DNA of 64,000 bases. Origin: Gelatoporia subvermispora B. Taxonomy: Eukaryota > Basidiomycota > Agaricomycetes > Polyporales > Gelatoporiaceae. A model generated the notes under the pieces. The model was not told the origin of the DNA and did no database searches. It worked only from the letters and a program-made list of their open reading frames with translations. The position numbers were made by a program, and so were the translations under genes. This document shows positions 20,971 to 32,666 of the stretch, one piece after another (positions within the stretch are counted from its first letter, which is position 1; every line of letters begins with the position of its first letter). The stretch covers positions 627,371-691,370 of the forward strand of contig KB445801.1 of assembly GCA_000320605.2 (NCBI GenBank), given 5' to 3'.

Positions 20971-23900
20971 TGTAATCCAACGAGATTCTCTCTTCTGCGG
21001 AGTAATGCCACTTTCGGAGTCTCAAGTTCGGCGCCACTCGCGCGACGCGCAGTTGAACCGACCCGAAGACCGTTTATATTTTACGCCGGTGTTCAGAACA
21101 TGGAAAAGGGCAACAAGACATCAGAATACACCGGATTCCATTATGACGGCCGTCAGTCCGAAGACAAAAGCGAGGTACGGTGTTACAGTGACGCGGCAGG
21201 AGCGATAGCTGATAAAAGCTCTCACACGATAAACATGCGCCCACCGCTCAGTTGGATGATTCCGACGGCTCGAGGGAAGAGATGAGGCGGCTGTAGTCTG
21301 GGATAAACGATCATCCAGTGTATCTCTACGACCTGAAGATAACGTACCCTCCAATGCTTTCTTGGCAATGGCCATCCCCTGGACCTGGCCTCGCTCTCGC
21401 TGTTTGTCATGCTCAATATACGTGTTGTGTTTCTTCTCCGCAAGAGTCTGAACGGGAATGGAACCAGTCAGCGCGAATAAATGGGATGAATAGCCTTGAA
21501 TCCGAACAGGGAGCGCCTGCTGCTCTCCCAAAATCTCTACCCATATCTTCCGGATCTCGTCTTCCACCGCAGTGTAATCTGTCACAAACTTCTCGTATAC
21601 GTTGTTCCTGCAGGTGGGGCAAAGTCAGTGATTATGACATCCATAAGTTCCCAGGAACGCTCCGACATTTCCGCGATTGCATTTGCAAATTCGTCCACTC
21701 TGCTGGAAGACTACGACCAGTTCAATCATGCCGCAATATCTGAGAAATAGCGTGGAGGTTACGCATTTGTCTATCTCTGCCTTTGCTGCTTGCAGGAACT
21801 TGGCTTCCCGGTCCTTCCGTTTCTTCTCCCATGAAGCTATTCCTCATAATGTTTGCAAGCCGTGGGAAGGACTATTTTCAATTGCTTTCTCACCTTGCAT
21901 CTGTTGTGCTACAGCCATCATCATACTACAAGCTGTTCGAGATGTTTGGTCTCCATATATGCGTACGTATTCACTCACGCTCCATCGTCGCTGCTAGCGG
22001 AGTGCTGTGATAACTTGACATGCACGTAGTCCAGCTTCCAGCTTATTTCGTGCTAGTGGCTCGCTCACCTGTGTTGCGTTTCTGCTCGGCATGACTGCGC
22101 CAGAAGGGTACGTGAGATATCTAATCCGAGGTCCGTGGAATGGTGCAACGGTCCTGGGTCGGTCTCTGAGTCTCTGACGCGTCAGGGTGAACGCGTCATG
22201 AAGATCACGCGACCGTGTTCCTACCCAGTACCACGTGCAAGGCCTGGTCGTAGCCTATAGGCTCGTAGCTAGCGCACCGATGCAATAACATCGAGAATTC
22301 AGGTTGATTTTCATTCAGAACAAGTAATAGAGCGCCGTGGGAGATCTTCTTGCGCACTGAAATGCTACAAGCTTGTCAAAAAGTTAGGTCACTATGCGAT
22401 CCGTGGTGTGTGTTCAACCCGATCACGTGCTCGATCACTCGGCAATCGTCTGCGGTAGTGAATCTCAACACACCAGTCATCTATCGCTGCTTATTCCAGT
22501 CCGAGCCTCTCCAAGACGAGTTATATCTCAGGGATAGAGGCTACATGTGGTGTATCCGGGATATCTCGATTAGGGGGTGCTCCGCGAACGTCACGGCATC
22601 TCACGAACACCTGCTGGGCCGCACAACGTCCGCTCCCACCCTCGTCGACGGCCACGAGCCAGCACCCCCCGGATGAACGTTTCTGAACGGAAGAGCTTTT
22701 CATCGAATACATAATCATATCCGGGACTCTTCTGCTACCGCACAACCACCTGACCAATACAGTCGCCTATACCGGGTCAGCCATGCCCGAGAATATTGCC
22801 GGCGTCTGCCACGAGACGTCGCATGCTCATGAATATCATTTCCGGTTCCTTTAGATTTGTGGTGACATCGGCTTTGCGTTCCGCTGTGCATGGGCAACAT
22901 CTTCCATGCGCGGCCAACCCTCCAAACACGTCTTTCGAACTCCGCACCGTCACCCTCTCGGACTCTACGAACGACCGAGGTGTGCACAAAAACGGTGCTG
23001 GGAGACTCCGCTGAAATGCGAAGCTGCGCAATTGGCCGTGATCGCCATGACTGCGAGTGTCCTCCGGTGTCTTCGACTCATGACTGTAGCTAGCTCAGCC
23101 CCTTCCGCCGCCCCCCTGCGATGCCGCAATACGGAGATTTTGAAGTACCTAAATGGACTGTCTGAAACAGTTCCTGGATCTCCATGTCCCTTTTAAGGCG
23201 TTGACAACTGCTAGGAGAGCAAAATTCTAGATATAGGCATGCATGTTGTGCAGCCAGGATTCACATGTCGCAGCGCATGTCTGTTCCGCGATGGTCCTGC
23301 GCAAGAAAGATACTCTTCACTAGACTGTCTCGCTTCCTGTCTGCACGGTCAACGGGACGCCTCTCTGTGCTGAGGTTGTGCGGAATAATGTACGCCACAG
23401 TCTGCGAGTTCTCCGCACGAGGTACGTAGTTTGATCGAAGCACCGGTGTATGGTTCATATGACAAACCCAGGAACAAATGCACAAAGCGCACAAGGGATC
23501 TACATCATAAAACAGCAATAAATCTGGCAGCGGATGGCTCGACGTAGGGATCTGAAGGCTACGACAACTATCCTAATTCTGCGGAGCCGTCCAACTCTCT
23601 AGCACAGTCACCAGGAGGACCTTGGAGGAGATGCGGCTGGTACTCTACCCGGGTGCGAGCCTCCATGAGCAGTCGGAAATCACCCCATACGCTTCCGGAC
23701 GTGCCGTTGCCGCAGCTCGGCTTAGAGATGTGGTTTGAACGCCTGCTGAAGGCTGATCAGCCATTTGACAGTCCGTCACCGATAGCGAAAGGTATCCTTA
23801 GATGGCCGCGATGGAAAACAAAGCCCCGCAGTGCCGTAGTACCTATCGATGGAACAGCATCAAGGGCAGCACACATTTGATAGCAATGCTTCTACACTCG

Positions 23901-24004
23901 ATGAGTCTGCTGCGACGGACTCCGCGTACTATCTGATATAGAGATGTGCGCTACTGTGATTCTTTAAGACCACAGGTCCACATCCCGACATTCAGCCGTT
24001 CAGT
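20758..24004. other. Spacer between duplicated genes
   Basis: This interval has three parts: the 3' flank of unit A (to about 20970), a unique segment of about 1.5 kb with remnants of a minus-strand gene (21.1-21.8 kb), and the duplicated 5' flank of unit B (from about 22478). Apart from that possible relict I see no gene, RNA or mobile element. Confidence 0.4.
21121..21760 (-). pseudogene. Possible relict of a basidiomycete coiled-coil hypothetical gene
   Basis: A minus-strand frame from about 21615 to 21121 reads VYEKFVTDYTAVEDEIRKIW, then a helical charged segment with QRERGQVQGMAIAKKALEG. This resembles an uncharacterised, mostly helical protein family I associate with basidiomycetes. 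Upstream pieces are also readable (VDEFANAIAEMSERSWELMD near 21690-21625 and RKDREAKFLQAAKAEIDK near 21800). I could not chain them into one model with a start codon and consistent phases, so it is either a decayed gene or a small multi-exon gene that I failed to assemble. No function can be assigned. Confidence 0.3.
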
Positions 24005-25775
24005 ATGGGCATCTTCAATGAAGCGATACCGAACCCCGGTGCCTCTCATGGCAACTACGCGAAGAACTTGTTTCACCTCGGTTTTGGCCTTCCTCTGTGG
24101 CACCCTCGTCCTCTAAAAACCGGCGACATCTTGATAGGAGATGTTGGCTTCATGCGACATGGCATTATTTACAAGCTCTTCAATGCCACGACTCCAGCGG
24201 ACAACGATTTGGCCTCACGGGAGGTCGATTTAGTTGATCGTGGTGCTCCGACGCCTCTCGGAGTTGCTATTGACAATTCCAAGCTATGTGTCGGAACCGT
24301 CTTGCCGGCGGTATTGTGCGACCTTGACACATTTCCAGCCGCGGGCGCTGATGCAAAGTGTGTGAACTAATTTTCATAGTTAACCGGCTGATCATAACAC
24401 TTCGACTTAGAGGGGGTGTATTTCTCGCAACCAAGGGACCTTCCGGCTCCGCCCTCGTCATCCCAGATGGTGCACGTCGAGTCCACTTGAACCCCGAATC
24501 TATCCACGACGTCATAACGCTAATACGACAACACCACCGCGCATGGCATGCCCGCGCGTCAAACTTCGACTGCATCACGTCCGCTAGCCATACACTCGTT
24601 CTAGTAACCGGATACGTCCACAGCGCTCGGTGGTCCGCCGCCACATTTGATCACGCCAATACCCCGTCACGAATATCATATTCACCCGCTAATGATATGC
24701 TATCCCCTCGCTTTATCATCGATACCACGGACGCCCACTTGCACTACCATTCAAATATGTCACCAGGGACGGCCGGCGACCTGCTCCCTTCGGAACGATG
24801 GCCTCCACCTGCGTGGGCCTCCAGCGAAGAGACGCTCCGTTCACCAGACGTTGAACATGTCTTATTTCTTCATGTTTTTGGAATCCGGTTCAGGTCCGGG
24901 ATGTACGACGCTGACGATAGAATTCAGGTCTGTCACCTCTTTAACGAACTTCACCGTATGATTAAACCACGGTCTGGTGACAGGACAGCGACTATATCGA
25001 TATTCTTCTTACTTATATTCTCAAGGTCAGTTGAACTGCAACAGGCTTTCCCTTGTGTCGCTGACGGCGCAGCAGAATTCTAGCGCCCACGTCGCCGCCG
25101 TTCATGACAAAGATGTTTACACCCTGTGCAAAGTGAGTCCACTAATACCACACAGATTCAGCAAACGTGAATGAGGCCTTGGTCAGAACAAATTATTTCC
25201 CTCTAGACGCGAGTTTGCGAAACAACTAGAAGACGAGGCCCCGAAGATAAACGTCGACGAGACAGGACGTGAGTCATCGCGGATACTCTACGTCTATCGC
25301 AGAGCCCACGTATACTCTCCAGTCGGGATGCTCGCTCCCAGAAAGGAGCACTCGCTAAGGGCAGCGCTGCTCTCCAGGATGCGCGCGTCCCGCGCTCGCT
25401 TCCGCAGAGACCTCGACCATAGTCTGCGGTAAGCTTTATCGTAAAACCTTCAGCATGAGCGGACGCTGATAAATCTTTTAGACAAGTACGCAGCCCCACC
25501 AGTCTGGCCACCACTTACAATGCTTTAGAGACTTTTTATCGGGGCCTTCGTTAGACTCCGCCGGCTCTATGCTTTCCCTACTAAAGATAGATGCCAGTCC
25601 CCTCTACTGTTTATATCAGGCTATTTTCCCTTCGTATCTCTTTAGAATGCTCAGTTATGAGACGGCTCGTTGTATCACTATCACGTTATATGCTCACTGT
25701 GTTCGTAGCTGACAATCCTGCTCTTTGTGATATATCGATATATGGACTTGAACTTGATGCAGATAGTTTCATATG
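22478..25775 (+). repeat. Tandem segmental duplication, unit B
   Basis: This is the direct-repeat partner of the block at about 17685-20970. It carries the second intact GLPLW gene. Its 3' flank keeps recognisable similarity past the stop codon, as far as a segment containing GATATATCGATATATGG near 25730 that corresponds to GATGTATCGATGTTCGGG near 20935. Confidence 0.85.
24005..25554 (+). CDS. GLPLW-family hypothetical protein, tandem copy B
   Basis: The model is 428 residues in six exons: 24005-24357, 24411-24927, 24984-25025, 25073-25132, 25197-25438 and 25482-25554. Exons 1-4 and 6 have exactly the lengths of copy A, and exon 5 is six bases shorter. It starts [18 protein letters not shown], contains [11 protein letters not shown] and GDVGFMRHGIIYKLFN, and ends ETFYRGLR. 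The shared exon sizes and phases validate both models. Differences from copy A are mainly substitutions, with no frame-breaking change, so both copies look functional at the coding level. The biochemical role is unknown. Confidence 0.75.
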
Positions 25776-26748
25776 AAGTGTACTGGGATTTTTTGTGCGA
25801 GATGCCGCTCCGAGTTGGGAAGAATTGTATATTATTGCCAGTAGCATGCGTATGGGCTTCGCCAACACTACATACGCTGCTGACCTTGCGACCTGACTGA
25901 ATAGTAGACAGCGCTCACATTCGAGGAGCAACAGGCGGTGCGGACGCTCACCGCCTTAAATCGGAAACACCACACCAATATATCGTGCCGTCGCGGGTGC
26001 GTCGGCGGTGAGCTATCTCTCACTTGACCAGGGCGCAATAACATTTGCCATTATATCCATTACATTTGACTGATCAGAGAACGTAGCACTGCCCGCGAGG
26101 CATACTCTACTAAACTAGAAATATGATATGCTCGGAGCACAGTCCGCGCGTCACAAGGCATGTATTCAGATTTTCAGAGCACCTAGCCAAGGAATGGAGA
26201 TGTGTTTTCAATATCTTCGAGTAGGGCTTCAGCTACAGTTGCTACGGGCGCCTGACAGAGCAACGTGGGACGAGTCTACCATAGAGCACGGCCCGGCCAA
26301 TTGAAAATCGGCGGCTTCTTTACGGTGAGGCAGGGAGACACCCTCCGAACAAGGTGACACGGGTGAAAAGCGCATATAGTGCGTACTCGTTGTGGTCGTA
26401 CTTATCGCGCATCAACCTAGACCTCGTCTCTCAGCTCCATTGAAGGTATGCGCGTATTATCGTGAATATACAGCCTTCGAGTCGAGACTTGTGTATTCTG
26501 GCACATCAAGTTCAAGCTTATAACTTCACGTATAGCTGTACCACGGTGAACATCTCGCCCAGCCGAGCCCCAAGAAACACTTCGCACCCATTTGAGGTAC
26601 CCTCTCCGCGGAATTGGGATCAACGAGTGTACATATTACAAACTTCGATCACTGCTTGTAAGTTGCGGAGCTGCATATGTGGGATATATTAGATGTATAT
26701 CCAGTATATTCAGAACCTCGCTTCTCATTCGGCGGCATTGCCCGCATC
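25555..26748. other. Intergenic interval
   Basis: Bases to about 25775 are the tail of duplication unit B. A small GC-rich hairpin (GGCGGTG at 25934-25940 with CACCGCC at 25949-25955) and a third GGCGGTG at 26004-26010 are the only structures noticed. The AT-rich sequence before 26749 (GGATATATTAGATGTATATCC near 26690) may be promoter DNA of the following kinase gene. No gene is called. Confidence 0.4.
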
Positions 26749-29700
26749 ATGGCGACTTCACCCTCGTCGACTCAGCATTCCCGTCAAATAGAGCCCGATC
26801 AGGCATGGCGAAAGCGTATGCAGGTGCAGATTGAAGCATTATTGCAGGATCCGGTGTCCGAAGTGCGGAAAGGTAGAGACCAAAAGCTTCTCCGAGTTCA
26901 CGACGACGACAACATCATGAAGGACCAGATCAACGCGGAATATGAAACTAAGATGGTAATTCTACGTAGGAGTGCCGACGAACAATTTCAAGAAGCTGTC
27001 CGACACGCGAGACGACAACTCGCGGAGGTATCGGCCATATCGCCGGATGGATCGTGTTCGGATGCAATCGTGAAACAGCAGCAAGCCATATTAGATGACC
27101 TACAGCGACAGGCCCAGAAGTCTGGGCGAGGGTCCACACCAAACTTTGGAGGTATCAATCCTACGTCTTGGGAGGCTAGTGGGGCGGTGGACACAATGAC
27201 GTCAGTAAGAAGAGTCTCTGAGGATCCCTTGAACGAGGCAGCAAAGGGTTTTGCACTGCCTGGTAGCTTGACGAGACAAACTCACTCAGCAAGTCAACGG
27301 GATTCGCCTGTTCATTCTATGTCCATGTCTAGAACGTATGCTTACGCTCTGGCCGCAGTTGATCTAGCCGATAGCATTCCCGGTCCTGGTCACGGCCAGA
27401 CATTGACAGACAGTCAGCTACAGGAGCAGCAGCATGTTTCTGTACCTAGAGTGGATACGAAAGGCAAGCAGCCGAAGAAACCACTCGGGCGGAACCCTCA
27501 AACCCAGAATCCTTATGGCGATATTGGCTCATCTATGTCAGCTGTTGATCATTCACGGCATACTACTTCCCTTGTTCCTGAGTCACGCTCGGATAGTCAT
27601 CTGTATAATCAGTCAGGCGGGCGGCAGTCAGACGACAGTCCTCCTGCTGACTGGGACGCAGATGAGCCGATGGAGATTATAGAAGGGCGTGGAACTCCCA
27701 TTTCATCCACTCCACATCGTTCGACCCCACAATCCTCCCCTAGGAACGTGCGTACCTTGTACGCAACCCCAGTAGGCGCTGCAAGTGGGTCCACCGTGAA
27801 TAAGTCTGCAGGCACTTCACGAGATGCCCACCTGCCAACACCCTCAACTAGCCCAGAGATACGACAATGGCATGGTCCGCAAACAAATCCACCACTACCG
27901 CCCAGTGATTCCGTCGTACCCGATTCCAGAACTGGTCGACCGCCGAGTAATCAGCCGTCCTTCACATCAGACAAAAGACGACAACGCCAGCCAGGTCTGA
28001 GTCCCCACCCGAGCAAGAGTGCTAGAACGCGTCATCCTTCACCATCGCCGTCTCCCATCAGTCAACGCGATTCCGTTAGTCAGCATTCCCTCCGATCAAG
28101 CTTGTCCGGACAGTCCAAGCAGAAATTCTTCCGGCTACAGTCCAATGTAGTCGATCACCCTGGAATGGCGACGTATGCTGAGGATGTTACCGCAAGTCCG
28201 GGCGAGTACGATGACGGTGATGAGGACGATTACGGTATTGAGCTGGGAGAAAGGCGTTTCAAGGAGGAACAGATACGAGAATTGAAGGTAGCCAGGAAAG
28301 CTAAGGAGACCGCCACTGTAGGTGTTTCCATTTCACAGCTGTTTTATACATGTTAGAATCCTCACGAATGGACAGTTTGAGTGGAAAGGCCGCAATATAT
28401 CCTTGGAGAAGCTCACCGCAACCGATCAGTTGGCACGTGGTGCTCGGCAGACCGATGAAGCCGCTACGTCAGAGGCAGTTTCGAGTTTAGATCCCGTGAC
28501 ACAAGCTCTTCTGCATAGAGAACAACGTCTACAAGACAGAGAACATCAGTTACGCGCTGTCGAAGAGCAATTCAATGCTAGGGATGAGGAGATGAGGAGA
28601 CGAGAAAGTGAAGTACAGAGCGAGATCGAGCGGCTAAGGAAGCGAGAGGAGCAACTACGTTTGAAGGACCAGGAGTTGATAAAGAAAATTCGGGAATACG
28701 AAGACGCGATAGAACTCAAGGAGAAGGAACTGGAAGATAGAGAAGGCGCTCTATTTGCCCAGGCGGACGAGCAGGCTGGTCATAAGGTTGCTGCACAGCT
28801 GTTGCGCGAGCTCATCTTTCCCGACTCGTCTGGCTGTTTCGACGGCGAGGCGGAGGATACTATACATCCTGATAGCGCCGGCGCGTGGTCTTTAGTGGAG
28901 CTACTCGATCAGGTGAGCCTTACCTGACGGATGAGCGCACTCGACTGATAGTGAAGACACCTTCAATCGTAGATCCTCCTCGAGATTGGTCCTGAAAAGG
29001 TTCTTGGTGTCAAATGTCTAGACATCATGAGGAAGCTCTGCGAAGCGAGCCGGACACTCCCACAGTCGTTCTTTTTGTCTTTGGGCGCTACAGAAGATAT
29101 CTTCCCTTCATCTCGTATTGCCATCGAACAACTCGACAAGGACCGCTTTTTTGGTGGCTCAGCTGATGTTCGAAGGGCCAGTTGTCAAGGTCGTGATGTT
29201 GCTGTAAAGATATATCGTGTTCATCAATCGGATGTCAAAAATTTCAGAAAGTCCTTACGAGTACGTGTGCCATTTGAATAAACATGCCAACAGCTTGGTC
29301 TCACGTTCAAACTCAATCGTAGCTGTTCTATAGGGAAACAGTCTTCCTCAAGCATATCCGTCACCCCAACATAACGCCGTTCTTCGGTGTTGCGAAGGAC
29401 CTCCCCTTGGCTCTAGTGTGCGCTTGGATGGACAAGGGAACTGTAATGTCCTATCTTCAAGACAACCCGAAAGCCAATCGCGTTCAGCTGGTAAGAGCTG
29501 AAATGCGCTGGAAGTTGAGTAGTTTCACATTTATGTGCATTCCCTCAGATAGCGGGCGCGTGTAAGGGACTACAGTATCTGCATGCTATGAAGATCGTAC
29601 ACGGTGACAACAAAGGGGTATGGCTCATCGTTTATTGCATAACTTGGTAAAATAATTGACACACTAATAGAGCAATATTTTGGTCAAGGAGCTCAATCCA

Positions 29701-30203
29701 GGAGAAAGCTCAGATGGAAGAGTGGTAGCTTGTTTATGTGACTTCGGACTGGCAGGTCTAGACCCCGAATTAAAGAATCCTACACATTCGGTGAACGACG
29801 GAAGTATGGCTTGGATGGCACCCGAAGTCCTCCATCCAGCGCCTGCTGGTTTATCAAGGCCAATATACTCTCTGAAAAGTGACATCTATTCGTTTTCAAT
29901 GACAATGTGGCAGGTAAGTTGTGCTCACGCTAACCTAGCCTAGTCCGGGGAGTGATTATGTCGCAGATTTTTTCAGGGGCTGCCCCATTCCATGACTGCG
30001 GGCGCCTGCCCTCGATCCTGACAGCAATCTTGGGAGGAAAACGGCCTCAACAACTTGATCCGTCTACCGCTACCAATGTTGGTCTCACAGATGACATCTG
30101 GGGCTTGATGAACGCATGTTGGGCCCACGATTCAGTGGAGCGGCCTAACGCCTCGCACGTTCTGGGGTGTTTGGAACAGGCTCTCCGAAACTCTGAGAGG
30201 TAA
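26749..30203 (+). CDS. TKL protein kinase with long disordered and coiled-coil N-terminal half
   Basis: The model is 1036 residues in seven exons, all joined in phase 0: 26749-28317, 28376-28912, 28973-29260, 29323-29490, 29549-29617, 29671-29913 and 29967-30203. Residues 1-130 are charged and helical, 130-520 are Ser/Pro/Gln-rich low complexity, and about 560-660 form a strongly predicted coiled coil (LREKE/REEQLR-like heptads). The kinase domain is at about 750-1030: Lys781 in VAVKIY, HGDNKGSN with Asp874 and Asn879, DFG at 901-903, and a WMAPE segment. The glycine loop is weak (GGSADV). The catalytic residues are present, so activity is plausible. HGD in place of HRD is usual in agaricomycete TKL kinases. 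An in-frame ATG at 26677 would add 24 residues; I preferred MATSPSS. The role is unknown, and the coiled coil suggests oligomerisation. Confidence 0.88.
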
Positions 30204-31452
30204 AGCATCTCCGTCAAATCATGAGAAACGATCCATTTTTCTGCAGACCACAACGAAGTTATTGCTATCAGTGTAGCTGTGTATATTATCACGTATTATG
30301 TCACACCAGGATGCCCTGCTGGTTTTAATGCCTATATGAACTGCTCGCGGCACTGCGGTTACTAAATTTCGATATGGCATATTGCACGCTAGTGCGGTGA
30401 GATATTTGCGATGTAAAATGCAGAACGATGAATTGCTCACTTGACGACGTGACTCTCATGCATCTACCTGGATATAGCTACTTCGATGCTAAGATTTGAG
30501 ACTTGACAGTGCGGAAAGCTGAGTGCAGAGAGGTGACAGGTCCAACGGCCAAATCTCGAATGTCCTCTTTCGTAAGTTCCCCAAATTTGGCCCGTTAGAA
30601 ACGAAGAAAGTGTAGTAAACCTCTCAGTTCTACCTTTTGAATATGGTATGCAGTCCATCACTTTTTGGCATCACTTTCGAGCGCTTCTGTGCTACAGAAA
30701 AGGAGTATCAGTTAGAGAATCAAAATCCTCCTGCGTCTCGCAGTGTGACATCGCGAGGGGTGAAGAGCGCGCAAGACGGCGGCCAGTAATTTGTGCTCAC
30801 CTTTCGGAAGGTCGATCACCTGCTACGTAAATGTTCAGTCTCTAGTGCCACACCATGTGTGGATTCACATACTTCGTGCTCATGATAACGGTGAGATGGA
30901 GTATGAGAGTCTGCGAAGAAACGGAGTAGAGGATGATACCGCAGTAACCACAAGCACGTGAATGAACTCCGGTGTTGACAATGATTTTGACTGATTCAAT
31001 TTAGGAGAGATGTTGTGACCGGGGGCCGTGCAAAAAGCAGCAGCTCATATGCTGGAAACAAATATCGCTGCTCTGCAGATAGACGGTTTACGGATTCACT
31101 GCGGCCGGGACATAATACATCTTTATAGCGACGTATGTACCTAGTGTCCGCTAGGCAGAAACTGGGCACGCGCAGGATCGCTGGCGTAGATAGTAAAATT
31201 AATATTCATCAGGCCCGTTGCATGGTCAGACGTCAGCGCACACACCCGTCAGTATGTGTACAGTTATCAGTTCCAATCGCGGAGAACCACACGCATATTC
31301 CTAAGTGAAGAAGTCGATGCAAAGTGTAGATTATCCATTGCTCGGAGTTCAACTAGGCTAGAATACACACCACTGTTTGCAGAAAATGCGACATGAGATA
31401 TATATGTATGGGATGGTGTCCGGGTCTGAATCCAATCAAATGTGTCGCATAC
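30204..31452. other. Intergenic interval
   Basis: About 1.25 kb between converging gene ends. Only short unrelated open frames are present. I see no RNA gene, repeat or mobile-element terminus. Confidence 0.4.
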
Positions 31453-32508
31453 CTACTTCGTCGAAGGCGCGACATAATCGCGAGACAGGTCGATCTGCCC
31501 CTTCAAATGCGTATTTGTGATGCGCACCTGGCGCTGGCGGGGCGCAGTCTTCTTGCCCTTCTTCTTCGCACCGCCTTTCTGATTGGGTGTAACCGACTCG
31601 CCGGCGGTGACCTGCAGTCCCTCGGACGCGAGCTGCTTGCGCAGGTCGACGTCGTTTGGCACCTCGAGGGAGTGCCACAGGTCGAGGAATTCTAGCGAGG
31701 ATGAGTATGGTCGAGGACGGCCATGCAGAATAGTAGGATATGACTTGGGAGTGTAGACGCACCTTTCTCGACCAGCATGCCACCGCTGTCTTCGTCGGGC
31801 TTTATCTCATTCCAGAATACCATTCGCATCTGACCGTCCTTCAGCGTTCGCGTCACATACACCTCGCCCTCCTTCTCCAGCTCCTCTACAGCTGTGGGTG
31901 CTTCTTTCCAGCTCTCTTTCAACGTTCTTATGGAGAGCCCACCGCCTTTGCGAGTTTGTCGTTGGATTTCAGTCAGGAGTGCGGCTTTGTTCCGGACATT
32001 GTAGTCATGCTGCAGGCCATTCAGACGGTAAGGACGACAGTACGCCGTCAACGATCAGCGCTATACGCACGCGATACGAGTACAGGTCCGTCTTCGGGTC
32101 ATGGATTACTCGGTCATGCGATCTGAACTTTTCGAGAAGGATTCTATCGGTGTCAAGGGGTGTGTTCGTGATGATCGCAAGGTCTTGCAGACGCATGGGG
32201 TTCCCGTTCGACTTCAGGTGGTTCACGGCGTAGACGAGCTGTGTGTTAACATTCGAGCCTGTGCCCGTGTCTGCGGGTTGGGAGTACACAATATCTGCAC
32301 CGAGGTGTCAGCCCGCGCCCCTCAGGAGAGACATCGTGCAAATGGAAGAAGACGTGCTTGCTTTGGGCCGCTTCTTCTTCTTGGACGACGACTCTGCCTG
32401 CTCCTGCGCAGGATGCGAGGCGGGTGGGGGCTGCGCATGCCAGGACGAGTAGTCCTGCCTGTGCAGAGCGGTTTGGAAGGCGGCGGCATCGCGAGCGAGG
32501 CCGGACAT
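31453..32508 (-). CDS. TFA2: Transcription initiation factor TFIIE subunit beta
   Basis: This is the small subunit of TFIIE, which helps load and activate TFIIH at RNA polymerase II promoters in the nucleus. The model is 286 residues in four exons: 32508-32358, 32294-32071, 32009-31763 and 31691-31453. After a basic low-complexity leader (SSSKKKKRPK) come the tandem winged-helix domains, with VYSQPADTGTG, NPMRLQDLAI, DPKTDLYSY, IQRQTRKGGG and RMVFWNEIKPDED. A Lys-rich tail (KKKGKK) precedes the conserved ending RQVRITNTHLKG. The first intron needs a GC donor (GCACGT, exon end 32358) to keep phase into IVYSQPAD. The start codon lies 158 bases from that of PAN3 on the other strand. Confidence 0.92.
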
Positions 32509-32666
32509 GGTGGGTGAAGGTGGGTGAGAGACAAGCTGGTCACCGCCACCGACGGTGTGGGCGCATGTTTTGACGGCACGGGACTAGGCGCCGGAGCGCG
32601 GGGAGCGCGTCAGCGCGAGCTCGCACGCCGTCTTCCACGACGAGCACGTCCACCTCTTGGCCGCAG
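32509..32666. promoter_or_regulatory. Short divergent promoter, TFIIE-beta / PAN3
   Basis: Only 158 bases separate the two opposing ATGs, so the sequence must hold both core promoters and both 5' leaders. It is GC-rich with no TATA box, as is common for divergent housekeeping pairs. Confidence 0.55.
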
